From JBBDMX01 sp038241095 (GTDB lineage Bacteria > Planctomycetota > Phycisphaerae > Phycisphaerales > Phycisphaeraceae), in the NCBI GenBank assembly GCA_038241095.1, contig JBBRGB010000041.1, positions 1 through 17,575 of the forward strand: a stretch of DNA of 17,575 nucleotides. The letters run 5' to 3'. Position numbers and translations under genes: made by a program. How positions within the stretch are numbered: the first letter of the stretch is position 1; each line of letters starts with the position of its first letter. Below are positions 6,108 through 16,830 of this stretch, piece by piece. The notes under the pieces are model-generated. The model saw nothing but the letters and a program-made list of their open reading frames with translations, searched no databases and was not told the origin of the DNA.

Positions 6108-8012
6108 TCAGGCGGAAATGCCCTTGCGGGGTTTTTCGGCGGGGGGATTGTCCTTGGCCGGCGGAGCGAGGTCCTTGGGGTCGATGCGGGCACGCACGGT
6201 GGCGAAGCCGGGGCCTTCTTCCACATGGGCGAGATCGACATCGAAACCTTCGACCGGCTCGAAGGCCAATACGCGGGCTTCGGTGTCGCCCCAGGTTTCC
6301 AAGATCGCTAAACGTAAGCTTGTGGTCGTGGCTGTGATGGGCAGTCGGACGAAGCGCTGGTAATTGTTGGCCACTTCCGTGAGCGTTTGCCACTGGCCCG
6401 CCTTGTCGAGCGCTTCGATGCGGAAGCGCTTGACCAGTGAGCCGGGCAGGGCACAGCGGTCGCCCTTTTGCGGGTAGCTGCAGGGCATGCGCTTGTCGTG
6501 CTGAAGATTGCTGTCGAACACCAGTCGCACGCCGCCGAGGTTGACGGGCGTTGGCCAGCGATACTCGATGCGGCCACCGCTTTCGCCGTCACCCACCGGG
6601 CCGACCCAGGCGTGGGATTCATCGGGTCGGTCACGATCCATGCCGTCGAGCAGCAATGCTTCTTCGCGGCCGTTGCTGGTGAGCGTGGCGGTGCGGGCGA
6701 GTTGTGAAACCTCCCGCTTGAGTCCGGGGAGCCAGCAGTCATCGTCCATCAAAGCGTGCTGCAATTCGTCGATGCGCGAGGGGTGGAGATCGCGTGGCGT
6801 GCAATGGTGTTGTGCGCACAAGGCCGCGGCCGTGCCCGCCGCCTGGCCCAGCATCGCACAAGTCGCCATGACTCGCGTGGAGGACAGGGCCGCGTGGGTC
6901 ACGGAGATGTTCCGCCCGGCCATCATGAGGTTTTCGACATTGCGCGAATAGAGGCTGCGGTAGGGGATGCCGTAGGGCGACGGGGCGGGGTGGAAGATAG
7001 TGGGCTTGCCGGGGTAGTAGATTCCCGCGGGGTGGTGGTCGTCCATTGACCAGCCACCGTAGGCGATGATGTCGTCGAACTTACCGCCCGCCGTGATTTC
7101 ATTTTGCGTGAGAATGTGGTCGCCCAAGTAGCGACGACTCTCGCGCTTGCCCGGCAGCGCTCCGAGCCACTCCAAGGCCCAATTCGCCGCTTCGTCACGC
7201 TGGGGACTGCGGTTCTTGATGTGATCCCATACGCCCCAGGCCACCCGCATCAACTCGTCACGGATGGCCTCGGCGTCGGTGATGCTGTTGTTCAACCCGC
7301 CGACTTCGAGCCACCAGAAGTTGTGCCCCTTGACGCCACCCAAGCGGTGGGGCAGATCACCGGGGGCGTCAAACTTGTAGGCCCACTTCGGCGTGACAAA
7401 CGGCTGGGGTTCATCGGTCCGTCGAAGCTGAATCAAGAGCGAGTTGCCCATCGTCCGCTCATCGCCCACCGCAGGCTCAATGTCCTCATCATGCTCATCG
7501 CGGGCCTCGCGTCCCATGCGGAAGTCAGCCCCGGTGAGTGGCGCGAGAATGCTGTCGCCGGAGCAGTCGATGAAGGTTCGCGCCGTCACCGTGTGCCAGG
7601 TTTGGCTGGTGAGTTGCCAGGCACGAACGCTCTCGATGCGTCGCGCTTGCCCGGCATCCTTGCGGGAAGCCATGCGGGCCTCGGTGCAGGAGCAGTTGAG
7701 CAAGGTGGTGAGGTGTGTTTGCAGCGAGGCCTTGGCCCACAGCACGCTGTCCCAGATGGAGTAGTTGCCTGCCGGGTTGCGGTACTGGTTTTCGAGTTGG
7801 ATTTCTTCGAGCAGGCCGGTCTCTTTGTTGTGCTGGCCGTGGGCCCCGCAGATCCACATGCGGATTTCGGATGAGGCGTTGCCACCCAGGACGGGTCGGT
7901 CGTGGACGAGGATGGTTCGTGCCCCGCGCCTCGCCGAGGCCAGGGCAGCGCAGAGGCCCGCCATGCCGCCCCCGATGACGCAGACGTCACAATCGTGTTG
8001 GATTTCTTGCAT
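6108..8012 (-). CDS. FAD-dependent oxidoreductase (PF12831 type)
   Basis: This 634-residue protein opens with a Rossmann dinucleotide-binding motif, CVIGGGMAGLCAALASARRG (residues about 11-30), then VLGGNASSEIRMWICGAHG. That is the typical start of the FAD-dependent oxidoreductase family PF12831, common and multi-copy in planctomycetes. The segment TFIDCSGDSILAPLTGADFRMG (about 145-168) is the conserved second FAD contact, and RNISVTHAALSSTRVMATCAMLGQAAGTAAALCA (about 390-425) is the C-terminal FAD-binding signature. Residues about 470-620 look like a discoidin-like beta-sandwich that could bind carbohydrate. There is no signal peptide. Substrate is unknown; relatives are often placed near carbohydrate catabolism. 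The ATG at 8012 has only a weak ribosome site, but an in-frame stop 10 bases upstream leaves no earlier start. Confidence 0.88.
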   Translation of the reverse strand: MQEIQHDCDVCVIGGGMAGLCAALASARRGARTILVHDRPVLGGNASSEIRMWICGAHGQHNKETGLLEEIQLENQYRNPAGNYSIWDSVLWAKASLQTHLTTLLNCSCTEARMASRKDAGQARRIESVRAWQLTSQTWHTVTARTFIDCSGDSILAPLTGADFRMGREARDEHDEDIEPAVGDERTMGNSLLIQLRRTDEPQPFVTPKWAYKFDAPGDLPHRLGGVKGHNFWWLEVGGLNNSITDAEAIRDELMRVAWGVWDHIKNRSPQRDEAANWALEWLGALPGKRESRRYLGDHILTQNEITAGGKFDDIIAYGGWSMDDHHPAGIYYPGKPTIFHPAPSPYGIPYRSLYSRNVENLMMAGRNISVTHAALSSTRVMATCAMLGQAAGTAAALCAQHHCTPRDLHPSRIDELQHALMDDDCWLPGLKREVSQLARTATLTSNGREEALLLDGMDRDRPDESHAWVGPVGDGESGGRIEYRWPTPVNLGGVRLVFDSNLQHDKRMPCSYPQKGDRCALPGSLVKRFRIEALDKAGQWQTLTEVANNYQRFVRLPITATTTSLRLAILETWGDTEARVLAFEPVEGFDVDLAHVEEGPGFATVRARIDPKDLAPPAKDNPPAEKPRKGISA

Positions 8013-8042
8013 GGGGATAGTTTAATACGAATCTGAGAATGC

Positions 8043-8156
8043 AAGCCCACAGATGAGTCGCGGCTTTGGGCGGCTCTTCTGTGGGATGACCACCGGATGA
8101 CTCAGCGGCCCATCCCACGGAAGAACCGCCCAGGGCGACGGTTCATCCGTGGGCTT
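8043..8156. repeat. long imperfect inverted-repeat element (46-bp arms)
   Basis: The left arm 8043-8088 and right arm 8111-8156 are reverse complements over 46 bases with 9 mismatches, most of which would be G-U pairs in one strand or the other. They are separated by a 22-base centre. The ends are AAGCCCAC and GTGGGCTT. It lies between the uppP stop and the FAD gene start, on the transcribed path of both. It encodes no protein. It could be a non-autonomous mobile element of MITE type or a transcript-end hairpin of REP/BIME type. A diverged second copy is at 2832-2958. Confidence 0.88.
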
Positions 8157-8187
8157 GGATGCCGTCGTTGTGATGCCCAGTTCCACT

Positions 8188-9009
8188 TCACGGTTGTAAC
8201 ACGCCGGCCAGCAGCAGCACCGCGACCACCACCGCCAAAGCCACGCGGTAGTAGCCGAAGATCGCCAGGCCGTGGCGGTTGAGGTAGGCGACCATCCACT
8301 TCACCGCCAGCACGGCGCTGAGGAAGGCGAAGATGAAGCCCAACATCAGGGGCAGCAGGCCGTAGGCTTGGAGCATGACGTGGCGATATTCGCCGAAGTC
8401 TTTCATGGTCGCGCCGCCCAGGGTGATGACGCCGAGGATGAAGGAGAACTCCACGGCCGCGGGCAGGGAGAGGCCCATGAGCACGCCAGCGACGATGGTG
8501 ACGAGGCTGCGACTGGTACCGGGCCAGACCGCCAGACACTGCGCCAAGCCGATGACCACGGCCATGCTCGGATACAAGCCGTCAAGGTCGCGGCCAGCTT
8601 TGGGCGATTTTCCCTTGCGCCACCACGCCACCGCCAAGATGGCCACCCCGCCGACAAACCACGCCGCCGTCACAGGCCAGAGGCCAAAGAGGTAGTGCTT
8701 GATTTGTTTTTCCAGCAGTACCACGGCGATGAGGGGCAAGAGGGCGACCAAGAGGTTGAGCGCCAGTCGCCGGCCCGCCGGGTCTTGGCCCAAGAGGCCG
8801 CGCGACATCTGGCGAAAGCGATGGTAGTAGAGCAGCAGCACCGCGAGAATCGCTCCGCCTTGGATGCAGATGGCATAGGCGTTGGCGGCGTCGGTGTTTT
8901 CGATGCCCATGGCGCGCTGCGCCAAGATGAGATGCCCCGTCGAGCTGACGGGCAGATACTCGGTGACGCCTTCGACAATACCCAACACAATCGCTTCGAG
9001 CCAGCCCAT
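8188..9009 (-). CDS. uppP: undecaprenyl-diphosphate phosphatase (UppP/BacA)
   Basis: This 273-residue integral membrane enzyme converts undecaprenyl diphosphate to undecaprenyl phosphate, recycling the lipid carrier for peptidoglycan and other wall polymers. The family's two active-site motifs are present: EGVTEYLPVSSTGHLIL near the N terminus (Glu13, Glu17) and PGTSRSLVTIVAGVLMG in the second half, with the essential Arg. The usual SRSGAT is SRSLVT here. About eight hydrophobic segments are evident. I chose the ATG at 9009 rather than the longer frame from 9072. AAGGAG lies 7 bases before it, MGWLEAIVLGIVEG is the normal family start, and the upstream 21 residues look random. Presence of UppP is typical of most bacteria and also gives mild bacitracin resistance. 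Confidence 0.95.
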   Translation of the reverse strand: MGWLEAIVLGIVEGVTEYLPVSSTGHLILAQRAMGIENTDAANAYAICIQGGAILAVLLLYYHRFRQMSRGLLGQDPAGRRLALNLLVALLPLIAVVLLEKQIKHYLFGLWPVTAAWFVGGVAILAVAWWRKGKSPKAGRDLDGLYPSMAVVIGLAQCLAVWPGTSRSLVTIVAGVLMGLSLPAAVEFSFILGVITLGGATMKDFGEYRHVMLQAYGLLPLMLGFIFAFLSAVLAVKWMVAYLNRHGLAIFGYYRVALAVVVAVLLLAGVLQP

Positions 9010-9090
9010 GAAAAGCTCCTTGCAAGGTCGGCATTGTATGCCGAAGCACGCGGGCATCGAGTTGGAGGGCAATGGGGCTGCTGGCCCCGG

Positions 9091-10962
9091 CTAAACGGCG
9101 CGTGAGATGCTTTTACGCCTTCGCAGGGCGAGGACGGCCATCGCGGGCAGCAGTGTCATGGCGACGGAGGGTTCGGGAACAAGATGGAAGAGCGGGAACG
9201 CGGCTGGGTTAGCGGGGGAAGCACCCGTCTGGAGCCAGTGGTTTTGCAGCACCGCCAGGTCATCGAGGTTGACGATGCCGTTGCCAGTGAAGTCGCCGTC
9301 GAGAAAATCCTTGCCGCTGCCCAGCCAGTTGTTTTGCAGTCGGGCCAGGTCGTCGAGGTTGACCGCGCCGTTTAAGGTCGCATCGCCGGGCAGGTGGCCC
9401 AGCAGACCCACGACCAGTTGCAGCATGTCGCCACTGTCCACCGAGCCATCACCGTCAACATCGAAGCGCAAGTCCCCGCTGCCGGCCTGCAGCGCGGCGT
9501 GCAGTTCGTTGATGTCCAAACTGTCGATGTAACCATCGGTGTTCACATCGCCATCGCGGGCAATGATGATCTGCGTGGTCTGCACCGCCCAAGTCGTGGC
9601 CCCGGTGGCGTACTCCTGAAACGTCCAGAAAATGAAGTCGCTCGTCGGGTCGCTGACGGTGGTGGAGTAATCGCCCCATCGGTTGCGATCCTTGGAGTCG
9701 GTGCGGTGATAGCTGGCGGTGCCAGCCTTGAGAATCATTGGCGCGCCGAATGTCGTCACGCCGTTGAGATCGGTGTCGCCCACCACGGCATAGGCGCTGG
9801 GAAACTCCCCGGCATCCGGCCCGGTGGCGCTAAAACCAATGACCACATCCCCCGCGGCATTGACCGCGATGGAGGGATAGAGCATGTCCAAACTGGGCAC
9901 TTGCACCACGCCCTCTTGAAGAATCGCACCGGTGTCGGCGTCAAACTCAAACCAACGCACGCCCACGTCCGCGACTCCCACGCCCGGCATCTGTCGCGGT
10001 TCGACGCCCCAGACACTGTCGCCCCGTCGCACCAGGGTGCCGGAGAAGCGGTTGGGATCGACCATGAGGTTCCGCGTGCCGTCGGGTTGGCGACCGTTTT
10101 TCGGATCGACGAGCACCTGGCCGGGGGTGATGTCAGGCTGGGCCTGCATGGAGAGGCCGGTGGCGAAGGAGCCGGTGATTTGCGAGAGCAAAATGGCGTT
10201 GGTGCGTTCGCCGGGGGGCACGACGGCCGCGGCCAGGTGGTCGGTGTCCCAGAAGCTCATGGGGTGGTCGGCCAAGCCGGTGCCGTCGAAGGCGGTGGCG
10301 GGCTGGCCGCCTGTGGAGCCGTCGGAGTCGGTGAACAGCACGCGGTTGGCGACGGTGGGCGTGGCGGAAAAAAGGTCGCTCTTGGCGATGGCGTAAGTCT
10401 GTCGGCCGGCGAAGTCGTTGTCGGTGATGGCGAACATGTTGGCCGAGAGATAGACGGCGTCGGCGTCGAAGCCGAGCATGGGGAAGTCGGCCCAATTGAC
10501 GTTGGCGGCGTCGGCGTCCCAGCGAAAGCCCGTCCACCCCGCCGCCAGGTCCGATGCGTTGGACACCGCCAGCAGATAGCTGTTGTTGCCATCGCGGTAA
10601 TGCACCGCCGAGGCGTACCACCGCCCCGCCGCTGCGTCGTAGGTGATCCGCGGGTCAAAGGCCCAAGCGCTGCCCCCGTCGCTGACTTGGCTAACCCCGG
10701 CATCGTTCCAGAACTGGGTCAGGGTGCGGTTGGCGACGGTCAACCCGGTCTTGTCAAAGGCGCGGTAACGACCGTTGACCAGCAGGGCGAGGTTGGTTTC
10801 GCTCACTCCGCCGGCGGTGTCGGGCGGGATGAAGCCGGTGTCAGCACTGGTCAAGGCCGTGAAGTTGACGCCGATGACGCCGGTCTGGGCCCGGACTTGG
10901 GGCGTCAGGGCGACCAAGAGCAACAGGGCGGGAATGAAGCGGTTCAAACGGGTCATGGGCAT
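9091..10962 (-). CDS. exported protein with dockerin-type repeats and PEP-CTERM tail
   Basis: From the ATG at 10962 the protein has 623 residues. A signal peptide (MPMTRLNRFIPALLLLVAL, ending near VRAQ) leads to a domain of about 430 residues. That domain contains ITYDAAAGRWYASAVHYRDG and WADFPMLGFDADAVYLSANM, patterns common in secreted planctomycete beta-propeller-like proteins. Near the C terminus are four EF-hand/dockerin-like loops: DVNTDGYIDSLDINEL, DVDGDGSVDSGDMLQL, DATLNGAVNLDDLARL and DFTGNGIVNLDDLAVL. The last two arose by a recent internal duplication (about 9235-9370). The end, VPEPSVAMTLLPAMAVLALR followed by RRKS, is a PEP-CTERM sorting signal: PEP, hydrophobic helix, basic tail. 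An exosortase would process it. The function of the main domain is unknown. ATG 10956 and 11016 are alternative starts; the site at 10962 has a weak GAG upstream. Confidence 0.82.
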   Translation of the reverse strand: MPMTRLNRFIPALLLLVALTPQVRAQTGVIGVNFTALTSADTGFIPPDTAGGVSETNLALLVNGRYRAFDKTGLTVANRTLTQFWNDAGVSQVSDGGSAWAFDPRITYDAAAGRWYASAVHYRDGNNSYLLAVSNASDLAAGWTGFRWDADAANVNWADFPMLGFDADAVYLSANMFAITDNDFAGRQTYAIAKSDLFSATPTVANRVLFTDSDGSTGGQPATAFDGTGLADHPMSFWDTDHLAAAVVPPGERTNAILLSQITGSFATGLSMQAQPDITPGQVLVDPKNGRQPDGTRNLMVDPNRFSGTLVRRGDSVWGVEPRQMPGVGVADVGVRWFEFDADTGAILQEGVVQVPSLDMLYPSIAVNAAGDVVIGFSATGPDAGEFPSAYAVVGDTDLNGVTTFGAPMILKAGTASYHRTDSKDRNRWGDYSTTVSDPTSDFIFWTFQEYATGATTWAVQTTQIIIARDGDVNTDGYIDSLDINELHAALQAGSGDLRFDVDGDGSVDSGDMLQLVVGLLGHLPGDATLNGAVNLDDLARLQNNWLGSGKDFLDGDFTGNGIVNLDDLAVLQNHWLQTGASPANPAAFPLFHLVPEPSVAMTLLPAMAVLALRRRKSISRAV

Positions 10963-11140
10963 CGGTGGCTCGTGGTAATTGCGCGGAACAGCGGCGGCAA
11001 AACGCGGCCGCACCATCCCCGCCAAACTCGCGTTGGTTCAAGCGTCCATCAAAAGGGGGAGAAAGTCAAGGGTTTTGTGAAAAAATGTCGGATTTGGGCA
11101 GGGCCGCGTGGATGTCCCCTTTCCGGAACCGGGCTTGGGT

Positions 11141-11170
11141 TTGACGCGCCGAGGTGATCGGGCATAGATT
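11141..11170 (+). promoter_or_regulatory. possible sigma-70-type promoter for the MFS gene
   Basis: TTGACG (11141-11146) and TAGATT (11165-11170) are separated by 18 bases in the 228-base region between two divergent genes. The -35 box matches 5 of 6 and the -10 box 4 of 6 consensus bases. The predicted start site, near 11177, is close to the proposed GTG at 11191 and would leave a very short leader, so either the promoter or the chosen start codon may be wrong. The rest of this intergenic stretch shows nothing I recognise. Confidence 0.25.
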
Positions 11171-11190
11171 CACCCACGCATTGTCGCAAG

Positions 11191-12546
11191 GTGCCAACCC
11201 GTGCCATTGGATTCCATGTGCAAACCAAACCTGCCGAGCCGGTGATCGTGGGCGGGAAGGGAGCGGAGCGGCTTCCCTCGGTCGTATGGGCGGCCGGGTG
11301 GGTCAGTTTTTTCACTGACCTCTCCACGGAATTGATTTACGGTGTGTTGCCAGCGTTCTACTCGGCGACTTTGCACCTAAGCATTGCCTGGCTGGGACTC
11401 ATTGAAGGGTTCGCCGAAGGCTTGGTGGCAGTGACCAAGCTCTTGAGCGGGCGGCTGTCGGATCGCACCGGTGGCCGCAAATGGTGGATGGTCGGAGGCT
11501 ACGGCCTGAGCACCCTGAGCAAGCCCCTGCTGCCGTGGGCCTCGGGCGGTGTCACGGTGCTGCTGCTGCGGGGCGCGGATCGCCTGGGCAAGGGGGTGCG
11601 TGGCGCTCCGCGCGATGCCGTGATCGCCGGTGTCATCGCGCCCAATCAGCGGGGCAGGGCCTTCGGAGTCCAGCGGGCGCTGGATCATGCCGGGGCGTTG
11701 ACCGGCGGACTCCTTGCCGCGACGCTGCTTTACATGCGGTGGGTCACGCTTGATCAATTGTTCTACTGGACGCTGCTGCCCGGCGGGATCGCGGTGCTGT
11801 TGATCGTACTGCTGATTCATGAACCCGCCGATCAAGCCTCGCCTTTGACACCCCAAGCCGCCGCCGGGCCGGGTTCCGAGCCGCTGGGTCCTCTGCTGCG
11901 ACACCAGCATCCCTCCTTTCGCCGCTACTTGGTGGTGCTGAGCATCTTCGCGCTGGGCAACTCCAGCGACATGTTGTTGCTGATGCTGGCGCACGATCGT
12001 TTTCAGGCCGCGGGCTTGGATGTCGCCACGGCCACCGCGGCGCTGCCGCTGCTCTGGGCTTGGCTTCATGTCAGCAAATCGTTGACGGCCGCCTGGGGTG
12101 GACGACTCAGCGACCGCATCGGCCGGGTCAGAACGCTCCGCGCCGGTTGGCTGGTCTATGTGCTGGTTTATGTCGGCTTCGCTTGCTGGACGGCGGCCAT
12201 CGCGCCTTGGCTGCTCTTTGCCGCCTACGGGCTTTACTACGGCCTGACCGAGGGAGCCGAACGCGCCTTGGTCGCCGACCTTTCAGGCCAAACCAACAAA
12301 CACGGCACCGCCTACGGCCTGTATTACTGCGTCACGGGCATCGCCGCCCTGCCGGCGAGTGTGTTGGTGGCGCTGCTGTGGACCCTGATCGGCCCGGCCA
12401 CCGCCTTCCTCACCGGTGCCGCCTTGGCGGGCATCGCCACGCTGCTTTTGCCCTGGGCCTTGGCTCCCAGCGGGCATGACGCCGGGGGTGATCGGCCAGC
12501 GTCAATGCGTGAGGGGACGCAGAAGAAAAAAACGCCGCCGACCTGA
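11191..12546 (+). CDS. MFS transporter
   Basis: This protein of up to 451 residues is a 12-helix major facilitator superfamily secondary transporter (PF07690). Both halves carry motif A in the loop after helix 2 or helix 8: SGRLSDRTGGRK (about residues 87-98) and GGRLSDRIGRVR (about 304-315). GADRLGKGVRGAPRDAVI in the first half is the signature of a subfamily often annotated as putative drug or metabolite transporters. The substrate cannot be inferred. The start is uncertain. GTG 11191 gives a 30-residue hydrophilic extension, there is no good Shine-Dalgarno sequence, and GTG 11218 or 11242 would also work because membrane helices begin only near residue 31. It is divergent from the PEP-CTERM gene and convergent with acn, with 32 bases between stops. 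Confidence 0.88.
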   Translation: MPTRAIGFHVQTKPAEPVIVGGKGAERLPSVVWAAGWVSFFTDLSTELIYGVLPAFYSATLHLSIAWLGLIEGFAEGLVAVTKLLSGRLSDRTGGRKWWMVGGYGLSTLSKPLLPWASGGVTVLLLRGADRLGKGVRGAPRDAVIAGVIAPNQRGRAFGVQRALDHAGALTGGLLAATLLYMRWVTLDQLFYWTLLPGGIAVLLIVLLIHEPADQASPLTPQAAAGPGSEPLGPLLRHQHPSFRRYLVVLSIFALGNSSDMLLLMLAHDRFQAAGLDVATATAALPLLWAWLHVSKSLTAAWGGRLSDRIGRVRTLRAGWLVYVLVYVGFACWTAAIAPWLLFAAYGLYYGLTEGAERALVADLSGQTNKHGTAYGLYYCVTGIAALPASVLVALLWTLIGPATAFLTGAALAGIATLLLPWALAPSGHDAGGDRPASMREGTQKKKTPPT

Positions 12547-12578
12547 TCAAACGTCAGCGGGCAAATCTTGCCAAACGC

Positions 12579-15521
<2,943 letters not shown>

Positions 15522-15646
15522 GGTGGGCGTTCCTTGCGTTTCAGGGGTCAAAAAGCGAAAAACAATCATAGTCCATTTGTTGAAGATTAAAAGAAAGACC
15601 TGAAGCGCTAAACCGCAAGCGTGGTTCGATGGTCCGTGACCGTGTT

Positions 15647-15734
15647 CACCCCCTCACCCTTTCACCTTGTCACCCCCTCACCCTGTCACCCCCTCACCCT
15701 GTCACCCCCTCACCTTGTCATCCCCTCCCCCTTC
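15647..15734. repeat. 16-bp tandem repeat, G-rich on the minus strand
   Basis: Units of CACCCCCTCACCCTGT occur at 15671-15686 and 15687-15702. Close variants lie at 15647-15662, 15703-15718 and 15719-15734, with an extra half unit at 15663-15670. Each unit is itself two related 8-mers. Read on the minus strand it is GGG-rich, with runs separated by 3-5 bases, enough to form a G-quadruplex. It lies 125 bases upstream of the acn start codon and 51 bases upstream of the small gene at 15785. Confidence 0.88.
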
Positions 15735-15784
15735 CCCAATCCACCGACATTTACTCGGCCACGCCGCAGGGGTATGATGTGGGG

Positions 15785-15952
15785 ATGCAATCGATGATGC
15801 TTTTGGCGACGTTGAAAATCGTGGGGCCGATGCTGGCGCAGGCCCGCACGCCCGAACGGGCGCAATGGATCGCCGCGGTGATCGCCATCGTGCTGGCCTT
15901 GGGGGCGGTGCTGGCAAGCATGATGACCTCGCGCCGCAGCCACCGCGATTGA
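15785..15952 (+). CDS. small predicted membrane protein
   Basis: The 55-residue product has a hydrophobic N terminus, MQSMMLLATLKIVGPMLAQA, that could be a signal peptide cut after AQA or a first helix. A short charged turn (RTPERAQ) follows, then a clear transmembrane helix (WIAAVIAIVLALGAVLASMM) and a basic tail, TSRRSHRD, that should face the cytoplasm. I chose the ATG at 15785 because the upstream part of the frame is the tandem repeat and would encode a meaningless Pro/Ser/Leu string. GGGG sits immediately before the ATG and an AGGGG is 12 bases upstream, so the ribosome site is not convincing. I do not recognise the family. It precedes two other genes for small exported proteins in the same orientation. 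Confidence 0.5.
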   Translation: MQSMMLLATLKIVGPMLAQARTPERAQWIAAVIAIVLALGAVLASMMTSRRSHRD

Positions 15953-16030
15953 GTTTCCGCCCCCACCATGCAACAATCCAAGCCCGGTGGTCGTTTGACT
16001 TCTTGGGCATCCTTTTACGGAGTACGAACC

Positions 16031-16327
16031 ATGAACCGAAAAGCGTTAGGCGCCTTGATCACGCTCAATGTGGTGTTGCTGCTGGCCTTGGGGCTAAGCG
16101 GCTTTGCCCCCTCGGCCTCGGCCCAAGCCTTCGGCGGGCCGCAGTACCGCATGATCGCCGGCAAGACCGCCGGCCGCACCGGCCAGTCGATCATCTACAT
16201 CACCGACCTGGCCAGCACCAAAATGGTCGCCGTCATCTTCAACAGCAGCAACAACACCCTGACGCCCCTGGATGGCCGGGTGCTTAAGGAAGACATGCTG
16301 CTCGCCGGCGGGGCCGGTGGCCGCTGA
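16031..16327 (+). CDS. small exported protein of unknown function, Gly-rich tail
   Basis: The 98-residue product has a signal peptide, MNRKALGALITLNVVLLLAL, running to a likely cleavage site in ASAQA|FGG. The mature part of about 65 residues is beta-strand rich (QYRMIAGKTAGRTGQSIIYI, then MVAVIFNSSNNTLTPLDGRV) and ends in LLAGGAGGR. There are no cysteines and no membrane segment. GGAG at 16019-16022 lies 8 bases before the ATG and decides this start over the longer frame from 15968. The overall design, signal peptide, a short strand domain with I/L-x-I-T-D and a Gly-Arg end, is shared with the next gene, so the two may be distant paralogues. Function unknown. Confidence 0.78.
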   Translation: MNRKALGALITLNVVLLLALGLSGFAPSASAQAFGGPQYRMIAGKTAGRTGQSIIYITDLASTKMVAVIFNSSNNTLTPLDGRVLKEDMLLAGGAGGR

Positions 16328-16378
16328 GTGTTGACGTTGTTTTGATCCCCACACACAAAATCGCCATAAAGGTGACTT

Positions 16379-16708
16379 ATGAATCGCATTCAACTGGCTT
16401 GCTTCGCTCTGTTGGCCTCGGCCTTGGTTCTGGCGGGATTACTTGTTTCCAACGGTCGGCAGGTGCTGCCCGAGGCCCAAGCGGCCTTGGTCATCGCCGA
16501 GCCGGGCTTCTCCTTCATGACCGCCGAGACCCGGCGCGATGAAGAGGCCCTGTTCGTGATCGTCAACGACAAACTGATGATCTACACCACCAGCCTTACT
16601 GGCGCTCGGGGCCGGGTGGAACTGGTTTCGGCGACGGACTTGAGCCGCCTGTTCTCAGGCACCGATGCCGGCGGTGGTGCCACGGGTGGTGGCCGCGCCC
16701 CACGGTAA
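16379..16708 (+). CDS. small exported protein of unknown function, Gly-rich tail
   Basis: The 109-residue product starts MNRIQLACFALLASALVLAG, a signal peptide or anchor. The N-terminal LACFALL could be a lipobox-like coincidence because the Cys is within, not after, the hydrophobic run. The rest reads as beta strands (EALFVIVNDKLMIYTTSLTG, GRVELVSATDLSRLF) and ends in a tail, SGTDAGGGATGGGRAPR. AAAGGTG just upstream of ATG 16379 is a good ribosome site. It follows the previous small gene by 51 bases in the same orientation and probably shares its transcript. bioB begins 122 bases further on. Function unknown. Confidence 0.78.
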   Translation: MNRIQLACFALLASALVLAGLLVSNGRQVLPEAQAALVIAEPGFSFMTAETRRDEEALFVIVNDKLMIYTTSLTGARGRVELVSATDLSRLFSGTDAGGGATGGGRAPR

Positions 16709-16830
16709 ATCCGCGGCTTTTCGCGTTTAACGCCTGACGCACGATCAACCCCCAACCCAGCGCCGCTTGGTCGCTTCCGTGGCCAACGGGGCCGCTTTTG
16801 TTCCCTCAAAGGACGGAAAGATATCGCCCC

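Noticed and set aside
9010..9072. Longer start for uppP
   Set aside because: The 21 extra residues are not hydrophobic and do not match the family. The AAGGAG lies inside this extension, exactly spaced for the ATG at 9009.
9394..11157. A 587-codon open frame on the + strand
   Set aside because: It lies wholly opposite the exported PEP-CTERM gene, which has a signal peptide, dockerin loops and a sorting tail. The antisense product is Gly/Val/His/Ala-rich with no family features, as expected from third-position GC bias.
12547..12578. Possible bidirectional terminator between the MFS gene and acn
   Set aside because: Only weak stems such as GGCAA with TTGCC around three bases are visible and there is no T tract, so I do not call a terminator despite the convergent layout.
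15629..15784. N-terminal extension of the small gene at 15785
   Set aside because: It is encoded by the 16-bp tandem repeat and gives a Leu/Ser/Pro/His string. The signal-like start is at the ATG at 15785.
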